A stretch of DNA of 64,000 nucleotides from Chitinophaga niabensis (GCF_900129465.1 NZ_FSRA01000001.1:1488001-1552000); one strand, 5' to 3'; counted from the stretch's first letter, positions 15,857 through 26,700 are shown. The notes: generated from the letters alone by a model not told the origin. Translations and numbers: made by a program.

Positions 15857-17788
15857 TTGAGAATCATACTGTCATATGTAATTTTTACAGTCCTATTCGC
15901 AGTTCAGTCTTCTGCTGCATCTGTAGTAAAGCTGTCAACCCAACATTCCTACCAAAGGATAGGCAGGCTGTGTGGCTGGTACATGGATAAGGATGCCCGG
16001 CTTACGCTGAACGACGTGATACAGCCTGCATTCCAGCCCAATTTTCAACCATATGAGCATGATATGCGCAGCTATGGCATTACCAATGCTGCCATTTGGA
16101 TCCATGCCACTTACAGTAGTAAAGAAAGGACTTACCTGGTTGCGGAGTTCGCGAATATAGACAGCATTTTCCTGTATTACTTTGATAGCGGGCGGCTTAA
16201 AACGATCGTTTCCGGCAGCCATTTACCGCTTAAGAATAAACGCTTCCGGGTACCCGGTTTTAGCTTTGAATTGCCGGCTTCCAACGGCCAGCCAAAAGAG
16301 TTTTGGGTACGCGTCCGTTCCGGTAACGCGGTGATCATCCCTTTGGCCTTAACAACCCCGGAGGGCTTACAGCGTTCCTTTATGGGTTTGTTTGTGATAG
16401 AACTGGTATATGCGGGAGTTGTACTGGCTTTATTCGCGTACAATCTTTTCCTGTTTATCAGCCTGGGCACCCGCAATTACCTGTATTATCTCTGCTACCT
16501 GATCTGTTTTGTAGGCTTTGTATTGTTTTACCTGCGCGGGTTTCACGTATTCCTGGGGCAAAAATTATCCTATTTCATCAACATGAACGGGATCAGTTTT
16601 GTAGCGGTAACCTATATGTTCGCCATCCTGTTTTCCGTTTCTTTCCTGGACGGGAAAAAGCATGCGCCCAGGTTAAGGAAAGCTTTATTCGTACTCATCG
16701 GGCTGTTGTGGATACCGGTTATTTTCAACCTGGCCGGATACAGGCCGGGGGCCATCAAGATCCTGGAGCTTTGTAGTTTTCTGCTGCCTTTTGCTTTTAT
16801 CTATATGGCAATTAAAGCCCTGAAGCAGCGTTACAGGCCTGCCCGGTATTTTTTAGCTGCCTGGAGCGTATTGCTGGTGAGTATGATGTTGTTTGCTACT
16901 GCCAATACAGGATTACTGCCTTTCCTGCCATTCAGTTTCTGGACCTTTTACATCCTGCCCATTGCCTCTGCTGTTGAAATGAGCCTGCTCTCCTTAGCAC
17001 TTGGCAGCCATTATACAGAAATGAAGAGAGAAAAGATCGCGATGCAGGAGGCCATGCTTGCAGAGGTGGAAAAAGAAGTAACGGAAAGGACCAAACAACT
17101 GAAAGAGAGCAATCATGTAAAAGATAAAATGCTGGGTATTATTTCGCATGACCTGAGAAAACCGCTCAACAACCTGTCTGGCCTGCTGGACCTGGTGGAG
17201 CTGAAAGCCTTGTCTGCCGGGGAGATACAGGATTTTTCCCTCACAGTAAGGCAGAACATCAAACACATTACGGGCACCATGAACAATATGCTCAACTGGT
17301 CCCTTTCCCAGATGAACCGCATAGAAACGCGGCCACAGAAGATCATATTATATCCCTTCATATTGCAGATCATAGAAACCTACTGGTATTCTACGGATCA
17401 AAAGAACATTCACCTGAAAGCAGATATTCCCGAAGGCATAGTGGTATTGGCTGATTTCAACCAGCTGAACCTGATCGTCCGCAACCTGCTGGATAATGCT
17501 ATCAAGTTCACACCCAAAGGAGGGATGATCCTGGTTGGATGCAGAACTGCTGCTAAAACAGTGGAGCTGTATGTACAGGATAATGGCATTGGCATGCATC
17601 CGCAGGAAGTGGAAAGGCTCCTCTCAGAGAACAGCTTCTATTCTACAGAGGGTACGGAAGAAGAAAAGGGAACCGGTTTGGGATTGCAGCTCTGCAAGGA
17701 ATTTATTGTGCGTAATGGCGGGATATTAGAGGTGAAAACTGCACCCGGAGAAGGTGCTGAGTTTTCTTTCTGTGTTCCAAGAGTATAA
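15857..17788 (+). CDS. Membrane sensor histidine kinase with 7TMR-DISM input domain
   Basis: A cell-envelope sensor kinase of 643 residues from this start. A signal peptide (about 1-21) precedes a periplasmic 7TMR-DISM extracellular beta-domain (about 25-170), a seven-helix membrane module (about 175-385), a coiled coil, a HisKA domain with phospho-acceptor His431 (GIISHDLRKPL) and a HATPase_c domain with NLLDNAIKFT, DNGIGM and GTGLGL. I chose the TTG at 15857 because MRIILSYVIFTVLFAVQSSA is then a clean signal peptide. A TTG at 15779 would add 26 residues. There is no response regulator next door, so the partner is unknown. Confidence 0.92.
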   Translation: MRIILSYVIFTVLFAVQSSAASVVKLSTQHSYQRIGRLCGWYMDKDARLTLNDVIQPAFQPNFQPYEHDMRSYGITNAAIWIHATYSSKERTYLVAEFANIDSIFLYYFDSGRLKTIVSGSHLPLKNKRFRVPGFSFELPASNGQPKEFWVRVRSGNAVIIPLALTTPEGLQRSFMGLFVIELVYAGVVLALFAYNLFLFISLGTRNYLYYLCYLICFVGFVLFYLRGFHVFLGQKLSYFINMNGISFVAVTYMFAILFSVSFLDGKKHAPRLRKALFVLIGLLWIPVIFNLAGYRPGAIKILELCSFLLPFAFIYMAIKALKQRYRPARYFLAAWSVLLVSMMLFATANTGLLPFLPFSFWTFYILPIASAVEMSLLSLALGSHYTEMKREKIAMQEAMLAEVEKEVTERTKQLKESNHVKDKMLGIISHDLRKPLNNLSGLLDLVELKALSAGEIQDFSLTVRQNIKHITGTMNNMLNWSLSQMNRIETRPQKIILYPFILQIIETYWYSTDQKNIHLKADIPEGIVVLADFNQLNLIVRNLLDNAIKFTPKGGMILVGCRTAAKTVELYVQDNGIGMHPQEVERLLSENSFYSTEGTEEEKGTGLGLQLCKEFIVRNGGILEVKTAPGEGAEFSFCVPRV

Positions 17789-17801
17789 TTAACTTTGCGG
17801 C

Positions 17802-18035
17802 ATGCAAACGTCCAAAGACCCTCTACACGGGATCACGCTCGAAATGATCGTTACACAACTTGCGGAGAGCTATGGATGGGCAGAACTGGGGTATCAGGTC
17901 CGTATCAACTGCTTTATCAGCAATCCTTCAGTTCAATCCAGCCTGAAATTCTTACGTAAAACGCCCTGGGCGCGTACTAAAGTAGAGGAATTCTATAAGT
18001 TTTCCCTGCGGGAAGGGAAACTGAAACAGCATTAA
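17802..18035 (+). CDS. VF530-type (DUF2132) small DNA-binding protein
   Basis: A 77-residue cytoplasmic protein that matches the VF530/DUF2132 family along its whole length, with [26 protein letters not shown] and [13 protein letters not shown] as the conserved blocks. Family members are described as small double-stranded-DNA-binding proteins, but their physiological role is not well known. It starts 13 bases after the sensor kinase gene, probably in the same transcript, and overlaps the convergent AraC gene by 4 bases. Confidence 0.92.
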   Translation: MQTSKDPLHGITLEMIVTQLAESYGWAELGYQVRINCFISNPSVQSSLKFLRKTPWARTKVEEFYKFSLREGKLKQH

Positions 18036-18856
18036 TGTACGGCCTGGCTCTGCAATGCCTCGTGCCTGAGCCTGCTCTTTATAAACTCCCCGGGCGTTTT
18101 TCCGGTGATACTTTTAACACAGGTGTTCAGGTAAGCAGGGTGTACTGCCAGCTGATCTGCCAGCTGCTTTACTGTTTTCATGCGTAGTACCTGCCCCTGC
18201 ATCACTTTAGCCACCTCTTCTTCCAGTAATTGCTGAAAACGTTCTGCCATTCGGGCGGCCTCCGAAGATGCTTTTAATTGTGCTGCCTGGTGATCATAGG
18301 CCCTGCCAGCTTCTATCAGCATAATGTGCAGGTATAACCGCAGCATCTCTGTGTTATATTGAAGGATATTATTGAATTCCTGGTGCAGTTTAATAAAAAG
18401 ATCACGGAAGATAGCTGCCTGTGCCGGACCCAGGCGGAGTACCGGATCATTGAACAGCATATTATCCTGTAAGGTTTTGAGGTGCATTGCATTAAAAGCA
18501 AAGAAGGAAGGATTGAAGATGCAGTAATAACCTTCCTGTTCTGCCGTAGTATTCTTCCATGAAGTGATCTCCACCGGTTTCAGGAAAAGGAGGCAATCCG
18601 CAACAGCATGGAAGGGCTGCTCATGATAGTGAAACTGGCTGCGCCCTTTGGTGAGCAGCATTATCTTGTACAGATCGCTCCTGTTTGCCTCATACGCCTG
18701 GTTGCCGGGATATTCATCGAGCCGGAACACACTGAAATGTGCCGGTTCCGCAATTCTGATCTGCTCTGTATAAGAAAGCGGCAGGTTGTGGGAAGGCGGT
18801 AAATAGGTATTGCCTGATTCAGCTAATTGGTATAAAGCCACCATTTGGGATTTCAT
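18032..18856 (-). CDS. AraC-family transcriptional regulator
   Basis: A 274-residue one-component regulator. The N-terminal half (about 20-150) is a cupin-like sensing domain. The C-terminal hundred residues form the paired helix-turn-helix of AraC/XylS, recognisable by [21 protein letters not shown] and the family end [16 protein letters not shown]. An ATG four codons downstream is an alternative start. It is divergent from the DinB-family gene, which is a possible target. Its ligand cannot be deduced. Confidence 0.93.
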   Translation of the reverse strand: MKSQMVALYQLAESGNTYLPPSHNLPLSYTEQIRIAEPAHFSVFRLDEYPGNQAYEANRSDLYKIMLLTKGRSQFHYHEQPFHAVADCLLFLKPVEITSWKNTTAEQEGYYCIFNPSFFAFNAMHLKTLQDNMLFNDPVLRLGPAQAAIFRDLFIKLHQEFNNILQYNTEMLRLYLHIMLIEAGRAYDHQAAQLKASSEAARMAERFQQLLEEEVAKVMQGQVLRMKTVKQLADQLAVHPAYLNTCVKSITGKTPGEFIKSRLRHEALQSQAVH

Positions 18857-18957
18857 AATGACTAAAGATAATTAAATATACTTTGAATTTATATTATCTT
18901 GCAGGTGTACCCGAAAGAAAAGGAAGTGTAATATGACCAGCTGCAAACACATCCGGC

Positions 18958-18974
18958 AGGCTTTTTAAAAGCCT
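18958..18974. promoter_or_regulatory. 17-base palindrome in the AraC/DinB divergent region
   Basis: AGGCTTTT and AAAAGCCT meet around a central T between the divergent AraC and DinB-family genes. It could be an operator. It has no T-run on either side to serve as a terminator. Confidence 0.3.
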
Positions 18975-19040
18975 ATCCTGCAAAGCGTCCCGGCGCTTTA
19001 TATCATAACTTATTTATTGTAGTATCTAATTATTTTCCGC

Positions 19041-19529
19041 ATGGATCTTAATTCAGCAAAGCTATGCCGTTACAACAACTGGGCTAACGGCAGGATGTTC
19101 ATGCACCTGAAAGGTCTGCCGGACGGGCTGATCTTTCAACCGGTGCAGAGTGTATTCCCATCTGTCTTCGATACGCTGGTGCATATGTATATCGTTGATA
19201 CAGGATGGTTTGAAGTGTTGGCCACACCGGATTACCAGCCTTCAAAAGAACGTATAGATAAACTGGTGGAAGCCACGAAAGGATGCAGCCTCGAAGAAAT
19301 AGAGGCGCTGCTCGCAGGGGTGCAGGCTAAATACCTGGCCTTTGTGGAAACGCAGGACATGAACAGCACTGTCTTCTATTGGGGAATGGATTTCCGCTAT
19401 GGAGATATTGTGCAGAATGTAGTGAACCATGGCACGTACCACCGCGGCAATATCACCGCCATGTTACGGCAATTGGGCCATACGGGTATTCAGCAGGATT
19501 ACTCGCTGTACCTGTATACGTTTAAATGA
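19041..19529 (+). CDS. DinB-family metal-binding protein
   Basis: A 162-residue four-helix-bundle protein of the DinB/YfiT-like superfamily. The usual metal triad is visible as His48 (LVHMYIVD) and His130/His134 (NHGTYHRGN). Members include thiol-dependent transferases and damage-inducible proteins of unknown reaction, so the substrate cannot be named. The start ATG at 19041 gives the family's normal N-terminus (YNNWANGRMF). A strong bidirectional terminator follows. Confidence 0.92.
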   Translation: MDLNSAKLCRYNNWANGRMFMHLKGLPDGLIFQPVQSVFPSVFDTLVHMYIVDTGWFEVLATPDYQPSKERIDKLVEATKGCSLEEIEALLAGVQAKYLAFVETQDMNSTVFYWGMDFRYGDIVQNVVNHGTYHRGNITAMLRQLGHTGIQQDYSLYLYTFK

Positions 19530-19530
19530 T

Positions 19531-19562
19531 AAAAGGCCCCCATTGTACCGGGGGCCTTTTTT
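19531..19562. terminator. Bidirectional terminator
   Basis: GGCCCCC (19535-19541) pairs with GGGGGCC (19550-19556), flanked by AAAA on the left and TTTTTT on the right. It separates the DinB-family gene from the convergent response regulator, whose stop codon starts at the last T. Confidence 0.92.
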
Positions 19563-20319
19563 ATTTCTTTTGCAGGATGTACTGGCTGGGGCTTACGCCA
19601 AATTGTTTTATGAAGTTCTTCCCAAAGTGCGTTTGTGATTTGTAGCCCGTCATCATCGCCACTTCGTAGATCTTGTATTGCTGGGTGGATAATAGTTCCG
19701 CTGCTTTCTTCAGCCTTGTGATATTGATCAGTTCATGCGGGGTAAGATCGGATATTGCTTTGATCTTCCTGTATAAACTGATCCTGCTCATGTTCACGTA
19801 TTTGCAGAGATGCTCCACATCCAGTTCTGTATTTTCTATCTCTTCCAGGATGCAGTTGTAGATCTTTTCCAGGAAAGCCTCATCCTCGCGGGTATGTGCA
19901 ATGGTATTAATATGCACAAGCGGCGTATTGGCAAAATATTGCCGCACTTTATGCCGGTTGCTGAGCAGGTTAGCGATCTGTACCTTCAGGTAAGCAGGGG
20001 AGAAAGGTTTTTCAATATAGGCGTCTGCCCCGATCTCCAATCCCTCTATTTTTGATTGTAAGGTGTTTTTAGCCGTCAAAAGGATCACGGGTATATGACT
20101 GATCTCAAAGGCCGTCTTAATGCGTTTACAAAGCTCAAAACCATCCATTACGGGCATCATCACATCACTGATCACAAGGTCCACCATTTCTCCATGCAGT
20201 TTAGCTATAGCCTCTTCTCCGTTTTCTGCAGAAAGGATCGTGTATTCTGCCTGCAGGATCGAAGAAACGAATTCTATGATCTCTTCATTATCATCAACTA
20301 ATAAAATAACAGGTTGCAT
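19561..20319 (-). CDS. Response regulator with AraC-type DNA-binding domain
   Basis: A 252-residue receiver/effector protein. The receiver domain (about 1-120) has the acidic pair Asp9-Asp10, phospho-acceptor Asp52 (ISDVMMPVMDG), Thr82 and Lys104 (EKPF). The C-terminal AraC helix-turn-helix (about 150-250) includes MSRISLYRKIKAISDLTP and GYKSQTHFGKNFIKQFG. Its layout equals the C-terminal part of a hybrid two-component system, but here it is a separate gene 9 bases after the sensor kinase gene. It probably activates the second SusC/SusD locus on the other side of the kinase. Confidence 0.95.
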   Translation of the reverse strand: MQPVILLVDDNEEIIEFVSSILQAEYTILSAENGEEAIAKLHGEMVDLVISDVMMPVMDGFELCKRIKTAFEISHIPVILLTAKNTLQSKIEGLEIGADAYIEKPFSPAYLKVQIANLLSNRHKVRQYFANTPLVHINTIAHTREDEAFLEKIYNCILEEIENTELDVEHLCKYVNMSRISLYRKIKAISDLTPHELINITRLKKAAELLSTQQYKIYEVAMMTGYKSQTHFGKNFIKQFGVSPSQYILQKK

Positions 20320-20328
20320 AGCGTTTCT

Positions 20329-23300
20329 TTAGTGGTTTTCGGTAATGCCCGGGATAGTAAGTACAAATGTGTTCAGGCCATCGTTCCGGTCAGCCACATA
20401 TAATTCTCCTTTATGCAGCGTAGTGAGGGAACGGCAAATGGATAACCCGATGCCCGTACCTTTCTGTTTCTCATTATTTTTCAGCCGTACAAAGGGTGCA
20501 AATATCTTTTCTTTCATTTCATCAGGGATCAGGTTACCGTCGTTGGAAACTTCCAGTGTGATCATGCCGTTTTCAACACCCCATAGCTGGATCTTTATGA
20601 GCTTATCGGCATATTTAACGGCATTGCTGAAAAGGTTACTGAAGATCTTGTTGAGGCCTTCTTCATCCGCAAAGGCAAACACCGCCTGGTCTGGTACGGT
20701 GAGCTGGTATTGCAGTTTCTTCTGTGCGGCGGGGATCTTAAAGTTCTCATAAGTATCCTCCAGTACCTCCGTGATATTCAGCCTGGAGAAATACAGGCTG
20801 AAGCCGGTGGATTCTGTCTGCCGGAAGTCCAGCAGCTGATTGGTGAGCTGCACCAGCCGGTTGGTGTTCCGTTCCATTACCTGCAGATGGTTCCTGTTGG
20901 CGATGATCTCCTCCGGGTTTTCAATCACCTGTTCCAATGGCCCTTTGATCAGTGTTAAAGGGGTATTGATCTCATGCGCTACATTCGTAAGGAAATCAAC
21001 TTTAGCCTGGTAAAGCTCTTTCTCTTTTTTATGCTGCAGTTCTTCCAGCTTTCGCTTATGCTTCAGGGTCTGGCGGATATGGTAACGGTTGATGAAATAA
21101 TAACAACCGGATACCAGGAGCAAGGCATAGAGGAGGTAAGCCCAGGAAGTTGCCCAGAAAGGCGGCTGGATCTCTATTTCAAGTTCGGCAGGATGCTCTC
21201 CCCGTTTATTGTTGTTGTCTGTGGTGGTGACCAGGAACTTGTACCTGCCCGGCTTCAGGTCTGTAAAATAAACAACCCTGTTAGTTTCCAGGTGGGTCCA
21301 TTCTTTATCCAGCCCCTCCATCTTATAGGCGTAGGAGATGGTTTCCGGTGCCGTAAAGCTAAGCGCTGCAAAGTCTATACTAAAGGAAGCTTCATCATGG
21401 GGCAGTATCACCCGCTTTGCCAGCATGATCGCCTTTTTATCTTCCAGTGTAATGGCCTTGTTCTTTACATTAAACCCGGTGATATAAACAGGTGCAACGA
21501 AAGTATCTTTAATAAAGGTATCCGGGTTAAAACTGATCATCCCTTTTACACTGCCTATATACATCTTCCCGTTCTTATCCTTGTAACCGGAATTATAATT
21601 AAACTGGTCGTTCAGGATGCCGTTGATGCTCGTGAACACCTTTACCTCTTTAGTGGCAGGGTTCATGCACACCAGGCCTCTTGACGTGGTGATCCACATA
21701 TTGCCACTATTATCCTGCAATACCCTGAAGATATAATCACTGGGTAATCCGTTGCGGGTGGTGTAACGGGAGAAGGTTTTTTTATCCGGGTTGAGCTTGC
21801 AAACACCCTGGCCTTCTGTGCTGGCCCAGATGTTCTGGTCCGCATCCACCATTACGCTATTCACACTATTACCGGCAAGGGAAGTAGAATCTTTTTCATC
21901 ATACTGGTAATTCCCTTTTTGGCCGGTACGCGGATTATAATAAAATAAACCCCTGTCTGAAGTGGCTATCCATATAGTGCCTTCCTTGTCTTCCGCAATA
22001 CTGCGTTTATTACTGAAGGGCACTTCATCTATGTTTGAGAAGTTATTGGCGGCCCTGTTGTATTTCACGAGATCACGGCCTGTGCCTACCAGTATATCAC
22101 CTGTGCTTGTTTTAAAAAATGCTACAATGAAATTATTGGAGAAAGTGTTGGGCCCTGACTCAAAGTGATTGATCAGTTTGCCGCTGGGAATATCTATCAC
22201 ATCCACGCCTTTATCCCAGGTGCCTACCCATAGTTCATTGTCAATGGCCAGCAGTCCGTGCACATTGGTATGGGATATTTTGCCGGGTTTAAGATGGGTG
22301 ATCTTACCGGTGGCCAGTTCTATTTTGCTCACCCCGTTATCTTCGGTACCCACCCAAAGGTTGCCGTACCTATCTTCGCAGATCTCCCTTACGGCATTAC
22401 CGCCGATCGTATTATTACTATTGTCCGGGAAGTATTTCTGGAAGTAGGTGTATTGTTTGGGATAATAGTTCATACCACCAAAATAGGTGCCTGCCCATAT
22501 GCCGCCTTCCTGGTCCCTGCGAAGGCAATACACGGCATTGTCCGTAATGGAATAAGGGTTGTTATATTCTTTGCGCAGGTTAGTGATCCGCTTTGTAAGC
22601 AGGTTGTAGATATAAATGCCGGATTCGGAAGCGATCCAGTATTCATCGCCGGTATTATGGATAATGTCCCGCACATAAAGACTAACATTATTAGGATTGC
22701 TGGTTACAACATCTTCATAGGTGTCCGTTTGCTCATCCAGTATTTTCAGCCCCTGTGCGGATGTGCCTATGAGGATCCTGCCATCATGAGCGGCGTACAG
22801 GGCATTGATGTCTCTTGTGCCTGCTTTGGGGGAATGCTTATAAACGTCATATTTCTTCAGTGCCCCTGTGGCAGGATCGAACCTGAACAGGTCTCCATTA
22901 TATAAAGCGATCCAGAGGATATTACTGTTGGTGACATGGAACACGTCTACACTGTTCACATCTATCGGAGGGGTGTAATTCCGGGTGATATCCCGTGCAT
23001 GATCATAGCGGTATAGTTTTCTCCCGCTGATATACCATAATATACCCCGGGCATCTGCGGTAAGCCTGGAAGCGGTGGGAGGGATGGCTGCCGTATCGTA
23101 TTCAAAGCTTACGGTGGAGGCATTGTATTTCTGATAACCTCTGCCGGTACCCACCCACATCTGTCCTTTATTATCTTCCCGCAGGGTATACACGAAATTG
23201 CTGGCTATGCTGCTGGGATCAGTTTCCACATGGCGGAACACTTTCCATACATGCCCGTCAAAACGGTTCAGGCCGTCTTTTGTTCCCATCCATATAAAAC

Positions 23301-23445
23301 CACGATGGTCCTGCAACACATTGAACACAGTGTTGTGAGAGAGACCATTCTCTACCTGGTAATGCCGGAAGTAATATTGCTGGGCCTTACTGTATTCGCT
23401 TGTCAGAAGAACGGCCAATAAGAATAACAGGTGCTTGAATTTCAA
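20329..23445 (-). CDS. Sensor histidine kinase with Reg_prop propeller and Y_Y_Y domain (kinase half of a split hybrid system)
   Basis: A 1038-residue membrane kinase. A signal peptide (MKFKHLLFLLAVLLTSEYSKA) is followed by two 7-bladed periplasmic propellers (about 25-680, with repeated NLWVGTEDNGVSK-like motifs), a Y_Y_Y domain (about 690-755), one membrane helix, a HisKA domain with His824 (NVAHEINTPLTL) and a HATPase_c domain (NLFSNAVKYA, GTGIGLSICRSL). It ends there, without the receiver and AraC domains that follow in fused hybrids; those are in the next gene. The TTG at 23445 gives the clean signal peptide. A TTG at 23472 would fall inside the promoter-like TATATTTG. It probably senses an oligosaccharide released by the second locus. 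Confidence 0.94.
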   Translation of the reverse strand: MKFKHLLFLLAVLLTSEYSKAQQYYFRHYQVENGLSHNTVFNVLQDHRGFIWMGTKDGLNRFDGHVWKVFRHVETDPSSIASNFVYTLREDNKGQMWVGTGRGYQKYNASTVSFEYDTAAIPPTASRLTADARGILWYISGRKLYRYDHARDITRNYTPPIDVNSVDVFHVTNSNILWIALYNGDLFRFDPATGALKKYDVYKHSPKAGTRDINALYAAHDGRILIGTSAQGLKILDEQTDTYEDVVTSNPNNVSLYVRDIIHNTGDEYWIASESGIYIYNLLTKRITNLRKEYNNPYSITDNAVYCLRRDQEGGIWAGTYFGGMNYYPKQYTYFQKYFPDNSNNTIGGNAVREICEDRYGNLWVGTEDNGVSKIELATGKITHLKPGKISHTNVHGLLAIDNELWVGTWDKGVDVIDIPSGKLINHFESGPNTFSNNFIVAFFKTSTGDILVGTGRDLVKYNRAANNFSNIDEVPFSNKRSIAEDKEGTIWIATSDRGLFYYNPRTGQKGNYQYDEKDSTSLAGNSVNSVMVDADQNIWASTEGQGVCKLNPDKKTFSRYTTRNGLPSDYIFRVLQDNSGNMWITTSRGLVCMNPATKEVKVFTSINGILNDQFNYNSGYKDKNGKMYIGSVKGMISFNPDTFIKDTFVAPVYITGFNVKNKAITLEDKKAIMLAKRVILPHDEASFSIDFAALSFTAPETISYAYKMEGLDKEWTHLETNRVVYFTDLKPGRYKFLVTTTDNNNKRGEHPAELEIEIQPPFWATSWAYLLYALLLVSGCYYFINRYHIRQTLKHKRKLEELQHKKEKELYQAKVDFLTNVAHEINTPLTLIKGPLEQVIENPEEIIANRNHLQVMERNTNRLVQLTNQLLDFRQTESTGFSLYFSRLNITEVLEDTYENFKIPAAQKKLQYQLTVPDQAVFAFADEEGLNKIFSNLFSNAVKYADKLIKIQLWGVENGMITLEVSNDGNLIPDEMKEKIFAPFVRLKNNEKQKGTGIGLSICRSLTTLHKGELYVADRNDGLNTFVLTIPGITENH

Positions 23446-23469
23446 CGTGGCTGATTTATTTGCGCTGCT

Positions 23470-23477
23470 CAAATATA
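23470..23477 (-). promoter_or_regulatory. Possible -7 promoter element of the sensor kinase gene
   Basis: Read on the minus strand the sequence is TATATTTG, an exact match to the Bacteroidota -7 consensus TAnnTTTG, 24 bases before the preferred TTG start. No TTTG was found at the proper -33 distance, so support is partial. Confidence 0.35.
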
Positions 23478-23600
23478 ATCTGTTGCGAACAATAATGTTA
23501 CGTTTTGGCTAAAAAATGAAATAAATCGGCTAATGCTTCTGAAATGATTTTTATTTCTTTGAATAACGTTAATGAACTGATATATACACAAACCAGAATC

Positions 23601-23645
23601 CATGATAGAGAAAGGATTGGCTGGGTACTATCCTTTTGTATCATG
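23601..23645. promoter_or_regulatory. Large inverted repeat in the divergent control region of the second locus
   Basis: CATGATA (23601-23607) and AAAGGAT (23611-23617) pair with ATCCTTT (23630-23636) and TATCATG (23639-23645). This gives 14 base pairs with a 3-by-2 internal loop and a 12-base apical loop. It lies 140 bases before the SusC start. It is either an operator for the AraC-type response regulator or a hairpin in a long 5' leader. The rest of 23446-23784 holds the kinase promoter candidate and an AACGTTAATGAAC at about 23565 but no gene. Confidence 0.5.
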
Positions 23646-23784
23646 CTAAGAAAAATCGATATCCACGTAATGAGGGATTAACAATGATTCCTGAAGTTTT
23701 AATCTGACTATTTGATGAGCGTTTCCACGAACGGCTTAACCGGAGGGCTATTGCTTCCGCTAATCACCAAAATCAGTTTCACTT

Positions 23785-26700
23785 ATGAACAACACTACAC
23801 ACAAGGTTTTCCTCAACCCGCTTCGTAGCAGTATACTCTTGCTGTTACTGGTATTCTCTTCACCTGTTCTTGCACAGACCGGCCCGGTCAGGGTTTCGGG
23901 TACTGTAAAAGACAGCACAGGCAGTGCGCTGCCCAACGTAACCGTGTATGAAAAAGGGACACGGAACGGTACTTTATCTACGCCGGAAGGCAATTATACT
24001 TTGAATGTGAAAGCCGGGGCAGTACTGGTATTCACTATGGTTGGATTTAAGACACAGGAAATAGCAATAGGAGACAGAACAAATATCCAGGTTACATTAA
24101 ACACATCCGCTACAGACCTTACGGATGTGGTGATAGTGGGATATGGCGCTACCAAGCGTAAATCCCTCACCAATGCCATCGCTACCATCTCTGCCGCAGA
24201 CATTGGTAATGTGCGCGGTGGTTCAACTACCAGCTCCACATTGGCAGGTAAGGTCCCCGGTGTATCCTTCCGGATGCCGGATGGCCGCCCCGGCGCATCT
24301 GCCAATATACAGATCCGTAACCTGGGTAACCCTTTATATGTTATTGATGGCGTACAGCAGGATGCCGGTCAGTTCAACAATATCGCCGCTAACGATATTG
24401 AAAGCATTTCTTTCCTGAAAGACGCAGCCGCCGCGATCTACGGAGTACGTGCAGCAAACGGGGTAGTAGTGGTGCAAACAAAGAGAGGACGTGCCGGAAC
24501 ACGCAGTTCCATTAACCTGGATGCCAGTACCGGTATGCAGAACTGGACGCGCTTTATCAATCCACTGACTAATTCATATGATTACATGAGCCTTAAGGCA
24601 GAAGCGGAAATGAACAAGGTACTGCCCGTAGGCGCTAATCCCATTACCACCAATATTACTCCCGCAGAGCTGGAGAAATACAAGACCGGAACGGATTATG
24701 GCTATCAGAGCTTTAACTGGAGGGATTTTATCGTAAAAGGCAATGCGCCACTGAATGTATATAACCTCAACTTCACAGGAGGAACGGAAAACGTAACCTA
24801 TTATGTTTCTGCTACGCGTACTTTCCAGAATTCCGTATTGGGAAGAGAATATAAATTTACCAGGACTAACATTCAATCCAATGTTTCCGCTAAAGTGGCC
24901 AACGGATTAAAGGTAGGCGCCAACGTGAATGGCAGGATAGAAACAAGGGAGAACCCCGGCGTACCAACAGGAGATGACTACTGGCAGGCGCGTTTTGCCA
25001 TTATCCGGAACACTCCCCTGGAAAGACCTTATGCCAATGATAACCCCAACTACCTGAATGATATCAAACATAATGAAACCAACTGGGGATACCTCAATTA
25101 TAAATATGCAGGCAGGTATAAAGAAGACTGGCGTGTAATGCAGATCAACCTGGATGGAGAATGGGATATACCGGGCATAAAAGGGCTTAAGCTTACAGGT
25201 TTGTATTCCTATTACCTGGCTGATCAGCTGCTTAATAACCACGAATACACCTATGACACGTATACTTATAATCCTGTTGATGAAAAGTATACAAGAACAG
25301 GGGGAAGTATTAATCCCTGGAGAGAGCGGAGGCAACGTAAAGTGATCAATCAGACTTCACAGATAAGACTGTCTTACGACCGCGATTTTGGAAAACACAG
25401 TATATCTGCCATGATCGTATCTGAACGTTTGCAGAGCCAGAACCTGGAAAACTGGATCCATGCAGTACCTACTTCCAACCTGTTGCCACTGATCTATTTT
25501 GCCACATCGGATACTTATACTGATATTGACACAAGGCAGGCCAGAACTGGTATTGCCGCCAGGATAAACTATAATTACGGGAACAAATATTTCCTGGAAG
25601 GTATCATGCGCAGAGATGCTTCCTATCTCTTTGCACCTGGTTACCGGATCGGTTATTTCCCCAGTGTGTCTGCTGGTTGGAGGATCACAGAAGAGCCTTT
25701 CGCGAAAAACCTGCTCGGCAATAGTAAAGTGCTTTCAGACCTGAAGTTCCGTGGTTCTTACGGAATATTGGGGGATGATGGCGATGCACTTGGCCTGGCT
25801 GCCTTTTCATATGTAGGAGGGTATAACTACAACGTAGGTATGTCCATATTAGACGGTGTACCTGTGATCGGGGCTGAGGACAGGGGAGTGCCCTTTACCA
25901 ATATTACCTGGCTGAAAAGCTCCATGTTTGACGTGGGGTTTGATTTCAGCTTGTTTAATGGTAAGCTTTCCGGTACCTATGATTACTTCTACAGGAAACG
26001 CACCGGGTTACGTGATACAAAAATAGACCGGCTGATACCATCAGAGCTTGGTTATAGCCTGCCAAATGAAAACCTCAACAGCGATGCCCGTTTTGGACAT
26101 GAATTTTCTCTCGGGTATAACGGAAATGCAGGCGAAGTGAAATACAGGTTAGGCGGTAACATTTCTTATTCCCGCGAAAGGTTCCTCACCGCTTACAGGC
26201 GTGTTTTCTTTAACTCCGTAGATCAATATTACACTTCTGACCTGAACCGGTTACGGGGTTTTGTATTTGGATTTGAAAACATCGGGCAGTTCACTTCCCA
26301 GGAGCAGATCAATAGTTATCCTGTGAATATCGACGGGCAGGGCAACAGAACATTACTGCCCGGAGACCTGATCTTTAAAGATATAGATGGCGATGGCAGG
26401 ATCACAGACAATGACCGGCGCCCGATAGGATGGGCTACCGGCTCACAACCGAATGTCAGCATTGGCCTTCAGTTTGGGGCCAGCTGGAAAGGATTTGATT
26501 TCACAGCTGATTTCTCCGGCGCTACACAATACACCTGGTTCCAGGAAAATGAGCTGAAGAACCCGTTTCAGAATGATGGCAACGTGAGCAAGATATTTTT
26601 AGACCGCTGGCACCGTGCAGATCCGTTTGACCGGAACAGCGCCTGGATACCGGGTAAATATCCCGCCATCCGTTACAACGAAGGCGGTCACAGCAATACC

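Noticed and set aside
20974..22905. Several plus-strand open frames of 70-236 codons opposite the sensor kinase
   Set aside because: All are antisense to the propeller and kinase domains, overlap each other and show no start context or motif.
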